The notes under the pieces were generated by a model. That model made no database searches, was not told the DNA's origin, and saw nothing but the letters and a program-made list of their open reading frames with translations. This document shows, piece by piece, positions 15,266-23,562 of a stretch of 64,000 bases of DNA. The stretch's first letter is position 1, and the number at the start of each line of letters is the position of its first letter. Source of the DNA: PCRC01 sp040384665 (GTDB lineage Bacteria; Pseudomonadota; Gammaproteobacteria; Burkholderiales; Burkholderiaceae_C); contig JAZKIY010000008.1 of the NCBI GenBank assembly GCA_040384665.1, positions 106,108-170,107 on the forward strand, given 5' to 3'. The position numbers and the translations under genes were made by a program.

Positions 15266-16282
15266 ATGAAGGTTTTTTACGACAAGGACTGTGACCTGAG
15301 CCTGATCAAGGGCAAGACGGTTGCCATCATCGGCTACGGCTCGCAGGGCCATGCGCACGCGCAGAACCTGAACGACAGCGGCGTCAAGGTCGTGGTCGGT
15401 CTGCGCAAGGGTGGCGCGTCGTGGGACAAGGTTGGCAAGGCTGGCCTGAACGTGCTGGAAGTCAACGACGCCGTCAAGGCCGCTGACGTGGTCATGATCC
15501 TGTTGCCCGACGAAGACATCGCCGGCGTCTACAAGAACAACGTCGAACCCAACATCAAGCAGGGCGCTTCGCTGGCCTTCGCCCACGGCTTCAACGTGCA
15601 CTACAACCAGGTTGTGCCCCGCGCCGACCTGGACGTCTGGATGGTCGCGCCCAAGGCCCCCGGCCACACCGTGCGCAACACCTACACCCAGGGCGGCGGC
15701 GTGCCCCACCTGGTGGCGGTGCACCAGGACAAGACCGGCAAGGCCCGTGACCTGGCGCTGAGCTACGCCATGGCCAACGGTGGCGGCAAGGCCGGCATCA
15801 TTGAGACCAACTTCAAGGAAGAAACCGAGACCGACCTGTTCGGCGAGCAGGCCGTGTTGTGCGGTGGCGCGGTTGAACTGATCAAGATGGGTTACGAGAC
15901 CCTGGTGGAAGCCGGCTACGCCCCCGAAATGGCCTATTTCGAGTGCCTGCACGAGTTGAAGCTGATCGTCGACTTGATCTATGAAGGCGGCATCGCCAAC
16001 ATGAACTACTCGATCTCGAACAACGCCGAGTACGGCGAGTATGTGACCGGTCCCGAAGTCATCAACGCCGAGAGCCGCGAAGCCATGCGCAATGCGCTCA
16101 AGCGCATCCAGACCGGCGAATACGCGAAGATGTTCATTCTGGAAGGCCGCACCGGCTACCCCGGCATGACCGCCCGCCGCCGCCTGACCGCCGAGCACCA
16201 GATCGAAGTGGTGGGCGCCAAGCTGCGCGCCATGATGCCCTGGATCGCCAAGAACAAGCTGGTCGACCAGACCCGCAACTGA
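15266..16282 (+). CDS. ilvC: Ketol-acid reductoisomerase, class I
   Basis: A 338-residue NADPH enzyme converting acetolactate to dihydroxyisovalerate. The Rossmann motif GYGSQGHAHAQNLNDSG and NADPH-selecting VGLRKGGASW are at the N-terminus. The knotted C-terminal domain has the Mg2+-binding FKEETETDLFGEQAVLCGG and YECLHELKLIVDLIYEGG-like segment (here FECLHELKLIVDL). The length is class I. Start ATG 15266 follows ACAGGAG; the earlier in-frame start adds 25 unrelated residues and overlaps ilvH. It is the last ilv gene before a strong terminator. Confidence 0.97.
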   Translation: MKVFYDKDCDLSLIKGKTVAIIGYGSQGHAHAQNLNDSGVKVVVGLRKGGASWDKVGKAGLNVLEVNDAVKAADVVMILLPDEDIAGVYKNNVEPNIKQGASLAFAHGFNVHYNQVVPRADLDVWMVAPKAPGHTVRNTYTQGGGVPHLVAVHQDKTGKARDLALSYAMANGGGKAGIIETNFKEETETDLFGEQAVLCGGAVELIKMGYETLVEAGYAPEMAYFECLHELKLIVDLIYEGGIANMNYSISNNAEYGEYVTGPEVINAESREAMRNALKRIQTGEYAKMFILEGRTGYPGMTARRRLTAEHQIEVVGAKLRAMMPWIAKNKLVDQTRN

Positions 16283-16326
16283 CCACAGTCCAACGCCCCG
16301 GGGCAACACCATGTCCCCGGCGTTTT

Positions 16327-16356
16327 GCAAAGGCCACTTCGGTGGCCTTTGCTTTT
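16327..16356 (+). terminator. Rho-independent terminator after ilvC
   Basis: GCAAAGGCCAC (16327-16337), TTCG tetraloop, GTGGCCTTTGC (16342-16352), TTTT. A perfect 11-bp stem with a stable tetraloop ends the ilvBHC transcript. Confidence 0.92.
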
Positions 16357-16423
16357 GGTGGCGCCAACCCTGCTGGCTTACACTGCGTCAGAACGGGGCA
16401 CGCCAAGGTGCCGGAATACTTTG

Positions 16424-16482
16424 ATTTGCTATTGAAAATATAGCTAACTATCAAGATTTAACTAGGGCTTAGCGCATATTTA
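16424..16482 (-). repeat. Dispersed ~70-bp repeat, copy 2 (abuts the pssA start)
   Basis: In reverse orientation: TTTGCTAT, AATATAGCTAACTATCAAG, AACTAGGGCTTAGCGC, running up to the pssA start codon. It lacks the terminal A-tract seen in other copies, so it is truncated at the gene edge. It therefore forms the pssA 5' region, where no ribosome-binding site is evident. Confidence 0.75.
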
Positions 16483-17300
16483 TGGATGAAAACGGTCCCC
16501 AGGAGCCTTTGGACACCGATGACGCCCCTGTGGCGCGCAAACCCCGCAAGGGCATTTACGTGCTGCCCAACCTGTTCACCCTGGCCGCGCTGTTTGGCGG
16601 TTTTTATGCGGTGGTGATGGCGATGAACGCCCGTTTTGACATGGCGGCGGTCGGCATTTTCTGTGCCATGGTGCTCGACAGCCTCGATGGCCGTGTGGCC
16701 CGCATGACCAACACCCAGAGTGCGTTTGGCGAGCAGATGGATTCGCTGGCCGACATGGTGTCGTTCGGTGCCGCGCCGGCGCTGATCGCTTACGAGTGGT
16801 CGCTCAAAGGGCTGGGCCGCTGGGGCTGGATGGCCGCGTTTGTGTACTGCGCTTGCGCCGCCCTGCGTTTGGCCCGCTTCAATGTGAACACCGGCGTGGT
16901 GGACAAACGCTACTTTCAGGGCCTGCCGTCACCGGCCGCGGCGGCGCTGATGGCGGGCTTCATCTGGATCGTGACCGAGACCGGCTACGCTGGCAGCGAT
17001 GTGGCATGGCCGATGTTTGCGATGGCCTTGTTTGCCGGTCTCACCATGGTCACCAACCTGCCGTTCTACAGTTTCAAGGACGTGCAGATGAAGAAGAGCG
17101 TGCCCTTTGTGGTGATCGTGGCGATCGCTGTGGGCATTGCGGTGATCAACATCCACCCGCCCACGGTGTTGTTCGGTTTGTTCATTTGCTACGGGTTCAG
17201 CGGCTACGTGATTTACGTTTGGCGCCGTGCCAAGGGCCTGCGCACCAGCGTCATCAGCACCTCCACCGACGAACCGGAAGAACGTGGCTTGCACAAATGA
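16482..17300 (+). CDS. pssA: CDP-diacylglycerol-serine O-phosphatidyltransferase
   Basis: A 272-residue inner-membrane CDP-alcohol phosphatidyltransferase making phosphatidylserine. The catalytic motif D-G-x2-A-R-x8-G-x3-D-x3-D is complete: DSLDGRVARMTNTQSAFGEQ followed by MDSLADMVSFG. About seven to eight hydrophobic segments follow. Start ATG 16482 (MDENGPQEPL) is chosen because it begins a 25-residue cytosolic lead typical of the family, though no Shine-Dalgarno is seen: the upstream 58 bp are a dispersed repeat. It lies between ilvC and leuA, a common betaproteobacterial order; psd, often adjacent, is absent here. Confidence 0.94.
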   Translation: MDENGPQEPLDTDDAPVARKPRKGIYVLPNLFTLAALFGGFYAVVMAMNARFDMAAVGIFCAMVLDSLDGRVARMTNTQSAFGEQMDSLADMVSFGAAPALIAYEWSLKGLGRWGWMAAFVYCACAALRLARFNVNTGVVDKRYFQGLPSPAAAALMAGFIWIVTETGYAGSDVAWPMFAMALFAGLTMVTNLPFYSFKDVQMKKSVPFVVIVAIAVGIAVINIHPPTVLFGLFICYGFSGYVIYVWRRAKGLRTSVISTSTDEPEERGLHK

Positions 17301-17368
17301 GCCTGTAGCGTGAGCTTGTACCGCAACACATGCCACCACACGGCTGGCGCATGTGCTACATTGCATCC

Positions 17369-17425
17369 ATGAACAAATTTCTGCTGGCACTACTGCTGCT
17401 ACGCCAAAACGGGCGGGACCAGTAG
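17369..17425 (+). CDS. leuL: leu operon leader peptide (18 residues, Leu-rich)
   Basis: The short frame reads MNKFLLALLLLRQNGRDQ: six leucines in residues 5-11, encoded by CTG and CTA codons, with two of the rarer CTA. It ends at TAG 17423-17425, 18 bp before a rho-independent terminator and 108 bp before leuA. This is the classic layout of transcription attenuation, in which ribosome stalling at Leu codons under leucyl-tRNA shortage prevents terminator formation. Too short for ordinary ORF calling. Confidence 0.8.
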   Translation: MNKFLLALLLLRQNGRDQ

Positions 17426-17442
17426 CGCGAGCGCACATTCCC

Positions 17443-17476
17443 AAAAGGCCCGTATGCATCCGCAACGGGCCTTTTT
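17443..17476 (+). terminator. leuA attenuator terminator
   Basis: GGCCCGT (17447-17453) pairs with ACGGGCC (17465-17471) and is followed by TTTTTC. It lies between the Leu-rich leader peptide and leuA, so it is the attenuator rather than the end of pssA, although it could stop pssA read-through as well. Confidence 0.8.
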
Positions 17477-17533
17477 CTTTGTGTTTCCGGTTTTCGGGTT
17501 GTGGATGAGTCAGCAGCGACAAGGAGCATTCAA

Positions 17534-19072
17534 ATGTCAGACCAATTGATCATTTTCGACACCACATTGCGCGATGGCGAACAGTCGCCCGGCGCGTCCA
17601 TGACCAAGGACGAGAAGCTGCGCATCGCACGCCAGTTGGAGCGCCTGCGCGTGGATGTGATCGAAGCCGGTTTTGCCGCCAGCTCGAACGGTGACTTTGA
17701 AGCGGTGCAGCTGGTGGCCAACAACATCAAGGACTCGACGGTTTGCTCGCTCTCACGTGCCAACGACCGCGACATTTCGCGCGCTGCCGAAGCGCTCAAA
17801 GGCGCGGCCCGCTCGCGCATCCACACCTTCATTGCCACCAGCGAACTGCACATGGAGAAGAAGCTGCGCATGACGCGCGACCAGGTGTTCGAGCAGGCCA
17901 AGCAATCGGTGCGCTTTGCCCGCAACCTGGTGGGTGACGTGGAGTTCAGCCCGGAAGACGGTTACCGCAGCGATGTGGATTTTCTGTGCCGCGTGATCGA
18001 GGCGGTGATTGCCGAAGGCGCGACCACCATCAACGTGCCCGACACCGTCGGCTATGCGGTGCCTGAGCTGTACGGCAACTTCATCAAGACCTTGCGCGAA
18101 CGTGTGCCCAATTCCGACAAGGCGATCTGGTCGGTGCATTGCCACAACGACCTTGGCATGGCGGTGGCGAACTCGCTGGCCGGTGTGAAGATTGGCGGCG
18201 CTCGCCAGATCGAGTGCACCATCAACGGCTTGGGCGAGCGCGCCGGCAACTGCTCGCTGGAAGAAGTGGTGATGGCGGTCAAGACCCGGCGCGACTACTT
18301 CGGCCTCGGTCTGAACATCGACACCCAGCACATCGTTGCGGCCAGCCGCATGGTCAGCCAGACCACCGGTTTTGTGGTGCAGCCCAACAAGGCGGTGGTC
18401 GGTGCCAATGCCTTTGCGCATGCCTCCGGCATCCACCAGGACGGCGTGCTCAAGGCGCGCGACACCTACGAGATCATGCGTGCCGAAGACGTGGGCTGGA
18501 GCGCCAACAAGATCGTGCTCGGCAAGTTGAGTGGCCGCAATGCCTTCAAGCAGCGTTTGCAGGACCTGGGCATCCAGTTGCAGAGCGAGGCCGAGGCCAA
18601 CACCGCCTTTGCCAAGTTCAAGGAACTGGCCGACCGCAAAAGCGAGATCTTTGACGAGGACATCCTCGCGCTCGTCAGCGACGAAAGCGTGACCCACGAA
18701 AAAGAGCAGTACGCCTTTGTCTCGCTGTCCCAGCACAGCGAAACCGGCGAACGGCCACAGGCCACGGTGGTGTTCACCGCCAATGGCGAAGAAGTCAAAA
18801 GCGCGTCGGACGGCAACGGACCGGTCGACGCGTCCCTCAAGGCCATCGAGGCGCACGTCAAAAGCGGCGCGGAAATGGTGCTCTATTCGGTGAACGCCAT
18901 CAGCGGTTCCACCGAGAGCCAGGGGGAAGTGACGGTGCGATTACAAAACAGCGGCCGGGTGGTGAACGGGGTCGGCGCCGACCCGGACATCATTGTGGCG
19001 TCCGCCAAGGCTTACCTGAGTGCGCTGAACAAGTTGCACAGCACGGCCGACCGGGTGGCGGCACAGGGGTGA
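17534..19072 (+). CDS. leuA: 2-isopropylmalate synthase
   Basis: A 512-residue enzyme condensing acetyl-CoA with 2-ketoisovalerate, the first committed leucine step. The HMGL-like TIM barrel starts LIIFDTTLRDGEQSPGASM (metal Asp and catalytic Arg) and contains the metal ligands VHCHNDLGMAVANSL and NGLGERAGNCSLEE. The C-terminal roughly 130 residues (from EKEQYAFVSL) are the LeuA allosteric domain for leucine feedback. Start ATG 17534 follows AAGGAG. It is preceded by a leader peptide and attenuator and followed by a strong hairpin terminator. Confidence 0.97.
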   Translation: MSDQLIIFDTTLRDGEQSPGASMTKDEKLRIARQLERLRVDVIEAGFAASSNGDFEAVQLVANNIKDSTVCSLSRANDRDISRAAEALKGAARSRIHTFIATSELHMEKKLRMTRDQVFEQAKQSVRFARNLVGDVEFSPEDGYRSDVDFLCRVIEAVIAEGATTINVPDTVGYAVPELYGNFIKTLRERVPNSDKAIWSVHCHNDLGMAVANSLAGVKIGGARQIECTINGLGERAGNCSLEEVVMAVKTRRDYFGLGLNIDTQHIVAASRMVSQTTGFVVQPNKAVVGANAFAHASGIHQDGVLKARDTYEIMRAEDVGWSANKIVLGKLSGRNAFKQRLQDLGIQLQSEAEANTAFAKFKELADRKSEIFDEDILALVSDESVTHEKEQYAFVSLSQHSETGERPQATVVFTANGEEVKSASDGNGPVDASLKAIEAHVKSGAEMVLYSVNAISGSTESQGEVTVRLQNSGRVVNGVGADPDIIVASAKAYLSALNKLHSTADRVAAQG

Positions 19073-19113
19073 GGCACAACCCCATCTTTACCTGATTTCT
19101 GCTTCTTTAGCTA

Positions 19114-19148
19114 TGTCGCGCAAGTCTTTGATCTTGCGCGACATTTTC
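19114..19148 (+). terminator. Rho-independent terminator after leuA
   Basis: TGTCGCGCAAG (19114-19124) pairs with CTTGCGCGACA (19133-19143), followed by TTTTC. An 11-bp perfect stem, 42 bp after the leuA stop. Confidence 0.85.
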
Positions 19149-19201
19149 TGTTTGGATACACTCTGTCACAGCCGACCACCGGCGCCTGCGGAGAACCACT
19201 G

Positions 19202-20284
19202 ATGCACCGTGCCATGACCCGATTGACCAGCCTGTTTGCAGCGGTATGCCTTTTCACCGTTGTGGCCGTGGCCCCCGCCAGCGCCAAAGAACCGGCGCGC
19301 ACTGTTGCTAAAAAATCACAAGTTAACAAGTCCAGCCGGACCGTGGCCCGCAAACCGGCCAAGGCCCGGGTCGCCACCGTCACTGGTCGCAGTTCCCCGC
19401 GCATCCAGGCCAGCACGCGCCGCGCTGTGGTGGTGCGCGCAGTGGTGCCACCCAAGCCTTCTTTCGGGCAACTCGCCGGACTGCACGGCACCTCGGACGC
19501 ACTGGACCTGCGTTCCAGTTCGGTGCTGATCGTTGACCAGGACACCCACGAGGTTCTGTTCAGCAAGAACGACTCTGCCGTGCTGCCGATTGCCTCGCTG
19601 ACCAAGTTGATGACAGGCCTGATTGTCAGCGAGGGCAACCTTCAGATGGACGAGATGATCACCATCACCCAGGACGATGTGGACACTGAAAAAGGCAGCC
19701 GTTCACGCCTGCGTGTGGGCACCAGCCTGAGCCGTGGCGAACTGCTGCACCTCGCCCTGATGAGCAGCGAGAACCGCGCCGCCCACGCGCTGGGCCGCAC
19801 CTACCCCGGTGGGCTGTCGACCTTTGTGAACCTGATGAACGCCAAGGCGGCGTTGCTGAACATGAAGGACACCCGTTATGTGGAGCCGACCGGGCTGTCG
19901 AGCAACAACCAGTCCAGCGCCCAGGACCTGGCCATTCTGGTCAGTGTGTCGTCCAAGAACCCGCTGTTGAGCGAACTGTCAACCTCACCGGGTTACCAGG
20001 TGGCAGTCGGGCGCCGAACCCTTCAGTTCAACAACACCAACCGCCTCGTGAGCAGCCCGCAGTGGGACATTGGCCTGCAAAAAACCGGCTACATCTCGGA
20101 AGCCGGGCAGTGCCTGGTGATGCAGACCAAGGTGGCGGGTCGCAAACTGATCATGGTGTTTCTGGACTCCATCGGCAAGTACAGCCGCCTGGGCGATGCC
20201 GAGCGCGTGCGCCGCTGGGTGGAAGCCAACCCCACCCCACTGGCCCCGGTGGCCAATCCGGCCATCAAGCGCGTTTCGGGCTGA
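19202..20284 (+). CDS. pbpG: D-alanyl-D-alanine endopeptidase, PbpG type (peptidase S11)
   Basis: A 360-residue low-molecular-mass penicillin-binding protein. A signal peptide (residues 1-28, ending ASA) is followed by a Lys/Arg/Ala-rich linker of about 55 residues, then the S11 catalytic domain with SxxK (LPIASLTKLMTGL), SxN (LMSSENRAAHAL) and KTG (GLQKTGYISEAGQC). It cleaves D-Ala-meso-DAP crosslinks in peptidoglycan in the periplasm. The basic linker probably contacts the cell wall. PbpG is favoured over DacA-type carboxypeptidases because the C-terminal membrane anchor domain is absent. Confidence 0.9.
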   Translation: MHRAMTRLTSLFAAVCLFTVVAVAPASAKEPARTVAKKSQVNKSSRTVARKPAKARVATVTGRSSPRIQASTRRAVVVRAVVPPKPSFGQLAGLHGTSDALDLRSSSVLIVDQDTHEVLFSKNDSAVLPIASLTKLMTGLIVSEGNLQMDEMITITQDDVDTEKGSRSRLRVGTSLSRGELLHLALMSSENRAAHALGRTYPGGLSTFVNLMNAKAALLNMKDTRYVEPTGLSSNNQSSAQDLAILVSVSSKNPLLSELSTSPGYQVAVGRRTLQFNNTNRLVSSPQWDIGLQKTGYISEAGQCLVMQTKVAGRKLIMVFLDSIGKYSRLGDAERVRRWVEANPTPLAPVANPAIKRVSG

Positions 20285-20299
20285 TCCGAACGCAGGTTT

Positions 20300-21085
20300 C
20301 TAAGGTTGTTGAGGCGCGTGGCCCAGGGCCAGTGAAATTTCACTGGCGGTGGCCTTGAGCTTGGCCAGCCAGCCTTCGTCCAGCCGGTCGGCGGGGGCAG
20401 AAATCGACAGGCCTGCCACCAGTTTGCTGTGGTCGTCGTAAATACCGGCGGCCATGCAGCGCACCCCCAGTTCCAGTTCTTCGTTGTCACGCGCCACGCC
20501 ATGCAGGCGGGCCTGCGTCAGTTCGCGTTCCAGGGCCGGCAACTGGGTGATGCTGTTGCGTGTCTGGCCATGCAGACCGGTGCGTGTGGCGTAGGCCCGC
20601 ACCCGCATCGGGTCGTCCATCGCCAGAAACAGTTTTCCGACCGAGGTCAAATGCAGCGGTGCCCGCCCGCCGATGGCCCGCACCACCTGCATGCCGGAGC
20701 GCTCGCTGTAGGCACGTTCCACGTAGACAATTTCGTCGCCCTGGCGCAGGCTCAGGTTGACGGGTTGCTGGATCAACCGGTGCAGTTCGCGCATCGGGCT
20801 CAGCGCTGCGTCGCGCACGTTGAGGCCGGCCTTGACCAGGTTGCCCAGTTCCAGCAGGCGCATGCCGAGGCGGTAGCTGCCGGCTTCAGGGCGGTCGACG
20901 TAGCGGCCAATCGTCAGGTCGTTCAGGATGCGGTGCGCGGTGGACGGGTGCAGGCCGGTTTTCTCGCTCAGCTCTTTCAGTGAAATCGCCTGTTCGCGCG
21001 AGGCCAACACATCCATCAGCAAAAACACCCGCTCGATGACCTGGATGGCCGGTCTGGCGGGTGCGGAACCGTCGTTCTTTTTCAT
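20300..21085 (-). CDS. IclR family transcriptional regulator
   Basis: A 261-residue protein. The N-terminal winged HTH (residues 14-75) includes QVIERVFLLMDVLAS and SLKELSEKTGLHPSTAHRIL; the C-terminal effector domain carries VYVERAYSERSGMQVV, GRAPLHLTSVGKLFLA and the family's Cys region GVRCMAAGIYDDHSKLVAGL. It is convergent with pbpG and leads toward no obvious target operon; the next gene on the same strand upstream is bpt. Ligand and target are not predictable here. Confidence 0.92.
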   Translation of the reverse strand: MKKNDGSAPARPAIQVIERVFLLMDVLASREQAISLKELSEKTGLHPSTAHRILNDLTIGRYVDRPEAGSYRLGMRLLELGNLVKAGLNVRDAALSPMRELHRLIQQPVNLSLRQGDEIVYVERAYSERSGMQVVRAIGGRAPLHLTSVGKLFLAMDDPMRVRAYATRTGLHGQTRNSITQLPALERELTQARLHGVARDNEELELGVRCMAAGIYDDHSKLVAGLSISAPADRLDEGWLAKLKATASEISLALGHAPQQP

Positions 21086-21130
21086 GCCTGCTTGCGTGGA
21101 ATGGAGAACTCTGATTTTACTTTGTGAAAT

Positions 21131-21889
21131 TCAACCACCGGCTGTGCCTGCGGCGTTGTGGGTGGACCAGACGCCATCGCGCAACATTTCGTGCGGTGAA
21201 AAGCGCGCCTTGTAGGCCATCTTGGGACTCTCGCGGATCCAGTAGCCGAGGTAGACATGCGGCAGTTCCAGCCGCCGTGCCTGCTCGATCAGCCACAGGA
21301 TGCTGAAGGTGCCGTAGCTGGCGGTGGCATCGGGCTCGTAGAAAGTGTAGACGGCGGAGATGCCTTCGTTCAGGACATCGACGATGGAGACCATGCGCAG
21401 CGTGCCGGGGCTGCCGTCTTCCGTGGTGTCGCGGAACTCCACCAGCCGGGAGTTGACGCGGCTTTGCAGCAGGAACTGGGTGTACTGGTCGATGCTGTCC
21501 TGGTCCATGCCACCGCCGGCATGCCGGCCGTTTTGGTAGCGCAGGTAGAGCTGGTAGTGCTCGGGCACAAAACACAGGCGCAGGGCGCGGGCCTGCAGGT
21601 GGCTGTGGCTCTTCCAGCAGCGCCGCTGGCTGCGGGTGGGCTGGAAGCTGGCCACCGGCACCCGCAGTGGCACGCAGGCCTGGCAGCCGTCGCAGTAGGG
21701 GCGGTAGGTGAACATGCCGCTGCGCCGGAAGCCGGTCGTGAGCAGGTTGGAGTAGGCGTCGTTGTTGATCAGGTGGCTGGGGGTGGCCACCTGTGAGCGT
21801 GCCTGGCGGTCTGGCAGGTAGCTGCACGGGTAAGGGGCCGTGGCGTAGAACTGCAGGGTCTGGAACGGGAGGTCTTTGAGGTGCGTCAC
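21131..21889 (-). CDS. bpt: Aspartate/glutamate leucyltransferase (bacterial N-degron pathway)
   Basis: About 252 residues. The ATE1-like N-terminal Cys cluster is present (YRPYCDGCQACVPLRV, preceded by CSYLPDRQARS). The C-terminal domain reads VVDVLNEGISAVYTFYEP and LPHVYLGYWIRESPKMAYKARF. The enzyme adds Leu to proteins starting with Asp or Glu, marking them for ClpS/ClpAP. I place the start at GTG 21889: the protein then begins VTHLKDLPFQTLQFYAT, as in the family, and GTG overlaps the aat stop as GTGA. The in-frame ATG at 21937 would extend into aat. Confidence 0.93.
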   Translation of the reverse strand: MTHLKDLPFQTLQFYATAPYPCSYLPDRQARSQVATPSHLINNDAYSNLLTTGFRRSGMFTYRPYCDGCQACVPLRVPVASFQPTRSQRRCWKSHSHLQARALRLCFVPEHYQLYLRYQNGRHAGGGMDQDSIDQYTQFLLQSRVNSRLVEFRDTTEDGSPGTLRMVSIVDVLNEGISAVYTFYEPDATASYGTFSILWLIEQARRLELPHVYLGYWIRESPKMAYKARFSPHEMLRDGVWSTHNAAGTAGG

Positions 21890-22641
21890 GCCGGGTCTCG
21901 AAGAAGTTGATTCCAGTATATCGGCTCGAATTGCCACCGTGGGGTGGGGCGCTGCAAGGCATTCTGGACAAGCTGCACAAAGTCCGCCCGGGCAATCTCA
22001 CGCGCGCCCAGGGACGCCAGGTGGCGGGTGTTCTGTTGGCAGTCAATCGCCGCCACACCGTGGGCCCGTGCCACGGCGACCAGCGCGGCCAGCGCGATTT
22101 TGGAGGCGTCGCTCGCGCGGCTGAACATCGACTCGCCGAACAGCGCCCCGCCGATGTTCACGCAGTACAGGCCGCCCACCAGCGCGCCGTTGACCCAGCA
22201 CTCCACGCTGTGGGCGTGGCCCGCGTGGTGCAGTGCGGTGTAGGCCTCGACCATGGGGGGCACGATCCAGGTGCCTGGCTGGCCCTCGCGCGGCACGCTG
22301 GCGCAGGCCTGAATGACGGCGGCGAAGTCGTGGTCAATGCGCACTTCGCAGTCCGGCGTGTCGCGGAAACGGGCCAGGGTTTTGCGCAAGGAACGGTGCA
22401 GCCGGAACTCGGCGGTGTGCAGCACCATGCGCGGGTCGGGGCTCCACCAGAGCACCGGCTGGCCGTCGGAAAACCACGGGAAGATGCCTTGGGCGTAGGC
22501 GTTCAGCAGGCTGGGCGTGTCGAGTGTGCCCCCAGCGGCCAGCAGGCCAGGCGCGGGGCTGCCAGTCCGCCAGGCGGTGTGGACGTCGGGGAAGGGTTCA
22601 CCCGGTGCAAGCCAGGGCAAAGGGGGTTGTGCGCGCGCCAT
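21886..22641 (-). CDS. aat: Leucyl/phenylalanyl-tRNA-protein transferase
   Basis: A 251-residue enzyme that transfers Leu or Phe from tRNA to N-terminal Lys/Arg of proteins. Family landmarks: GLLAAGGTLDTPSLLNAYAQG, GIFPWFSDGQPVLWWSPDPR, VECWVNGALVGGLYCVNIGG and FGESMFSRASDASK, IDCQQNTRHLASLGAREI. It overlaps bpt by 4 bp (GTGA), giving a two-gene operon that covers both primary and secondary destabilising N-termini. Confidence 0.95.
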   Translation of the reverse strand: MARAQPPLPWLAPGEPFPDVHTAWRTGSPAPGLLAAGGTLDTPSLLNAYAQGIFPWFSDGQPVLWWSPDPRMVLHTAEFRLHRSLRKTLARFRDTPDCEVRIDHDFAAVIQACASVPREGQPGTWIVPPMVEAYTALHHAGHAHSVECWVNGALVGGLYCVNIGGALFGESMFSRASDASKIALAALVAVARAHGVAAIDCQQNTRHLASLGAREIARADFVQLVQNALQRPTPRWQFEPIYWNQLLRDPA

Positions 22642-22730
22642 GGCAGAAGATTTTGACGTTGAACAGCCAACGCAGTATCGTCCAGAGCGAACAGGCCTTG
22701 GTTCATACTTGGGTCTCTACAGGGGTAAAC

Positions 22731-23033
22731 ATGTCGGAACCGGTGGTTCTTTCCGAAGAACATCTCAACAGGGTCGCGTTCGCGGCCGCCTTGACCCAGC
22801 AGCAGCTGGCCCACGCGCGCCTCATTGTGAGCGGCGCCGGCATCACCAGCGCCGAAATCACGGCGGCGGTGGTCCATGCCCTGGCGATTAATTTTGCGGC
22901 GGTCGGTGGCTCGGCGCCCAAAAGCCGCAGCCCGCGCAGCAGCGCGAAATCCAGCCCGGCACCGGGCACGGCGGGCTACCAGAGCGACCTGTTGTCGCCC
23001 GATCCGCTGTCGGTAGACCCGTTCGGGGCCTGA
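22731..23033 (+). CDS. Small hypothetical protein
   Basis: A 100-residue frame beginning MSEPVVLSEEHLNRVAFAA, with a purine-rich AGGGGT seven bases upstream. The first 60 residues look alpha-helical (LTQQQLAHARLIVSGAGITSAEI, ALAINFAAVGG); the rest is Ser/Pro-rich and disordered. No membrane segment or signal peptide. I recognise no family. It is divergent from aat with about 90 bp between starts. Codon bias resembles that of neighbouring genes, so it is probably real. Confidence 0.55.
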   Translation: MSEPVVLSEEHLNRVAFAAALTQQQLAHARLIVSGAGITSAEITAAVVHALAINFAAVGGSAPKSRSPRSSAKSSPAPGTAGYQSDLLSPDPLSVDPFGA

Positions 23034-23060
23034 CGCATTGCCGCGCCAGGCCGGTGCGGG

Positions 23061-23450
23061 TCAGCGCTGGTAGGGGTTGTTGGGGCGCTGGTCAAAGCGG
23101 TTGGGCACACCGTCGCCATCGCGGTCACCCCGGCGTTGGTTGGCCCGGTGCCAGCCGCCCTGTTGCTGTTGCCAGTAACCCCCGGTTTGCACCCAGCGCG
23201 GTGCGTCGTAACGGTATCCAGGACGGTCCTTGACCCAGTGGCCGACGACCCAGACATGGCGGTTGCCACGCCAGTCCCAATGGCCGGGCGCCCAGACCTG
23301 GCCGCGCCGGGGTGCGGGCACGTATTCCACGCGCGGGGCGGGCGGTGCAACCTGCACCTGAACAGACACCGCGGCCGAAGCGGGTGCTGTGCCCAGCGCA
23401 CCCAGGGTGCCCAGGGCAATGGCGGCGGCGATGAATCCTTGTTTGACCAT
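23061..23450 (-). CDS. YXWGXW-repeat-like exported protein
   Basis: A 129-residue secreted protein with a signal peptide (MVKQGFIAAAIALGTLGALG to ASA). The mature part has Trp/His-rich repeats: GQVWAPGHWDWRGNRHVWV, VGHWVKDRPGYRYDAPRW and TGGYWQ, characteristic of the YXWGXW motif family. A C-terminal RGDRDGDGVPNRFDQRP segment resembles a thrombospondin type 3/EF-hand-like Ca2+-binding loop. Function of the family is unknown. Standalone, with its own promoter region upstream. Confidence 0.75.
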   Translation of the reverse strand: MVKQGFIAAAIALGTLGALGTAPASAAVSVQVQVAPPAPRVEYVPAPRRGQVWAPGHWDWRGNRHVWVVGHWVKDRPGYRYDAPRWVQTGGYWQQQQGGWHRANQRRGDRDGDGVPNRFDQRPNNPYQR

Positions 23451-23562
23451 GACGATCTCCTTGTGTTGGAGACTTCATGGTGGGCGCGCCGGGTAAATGC
23501 GCTGCGCGCGGTGTGCGAAGAAGTGTGAAGCTGTGTATCAACCCACAGCCATCGACATGGAT

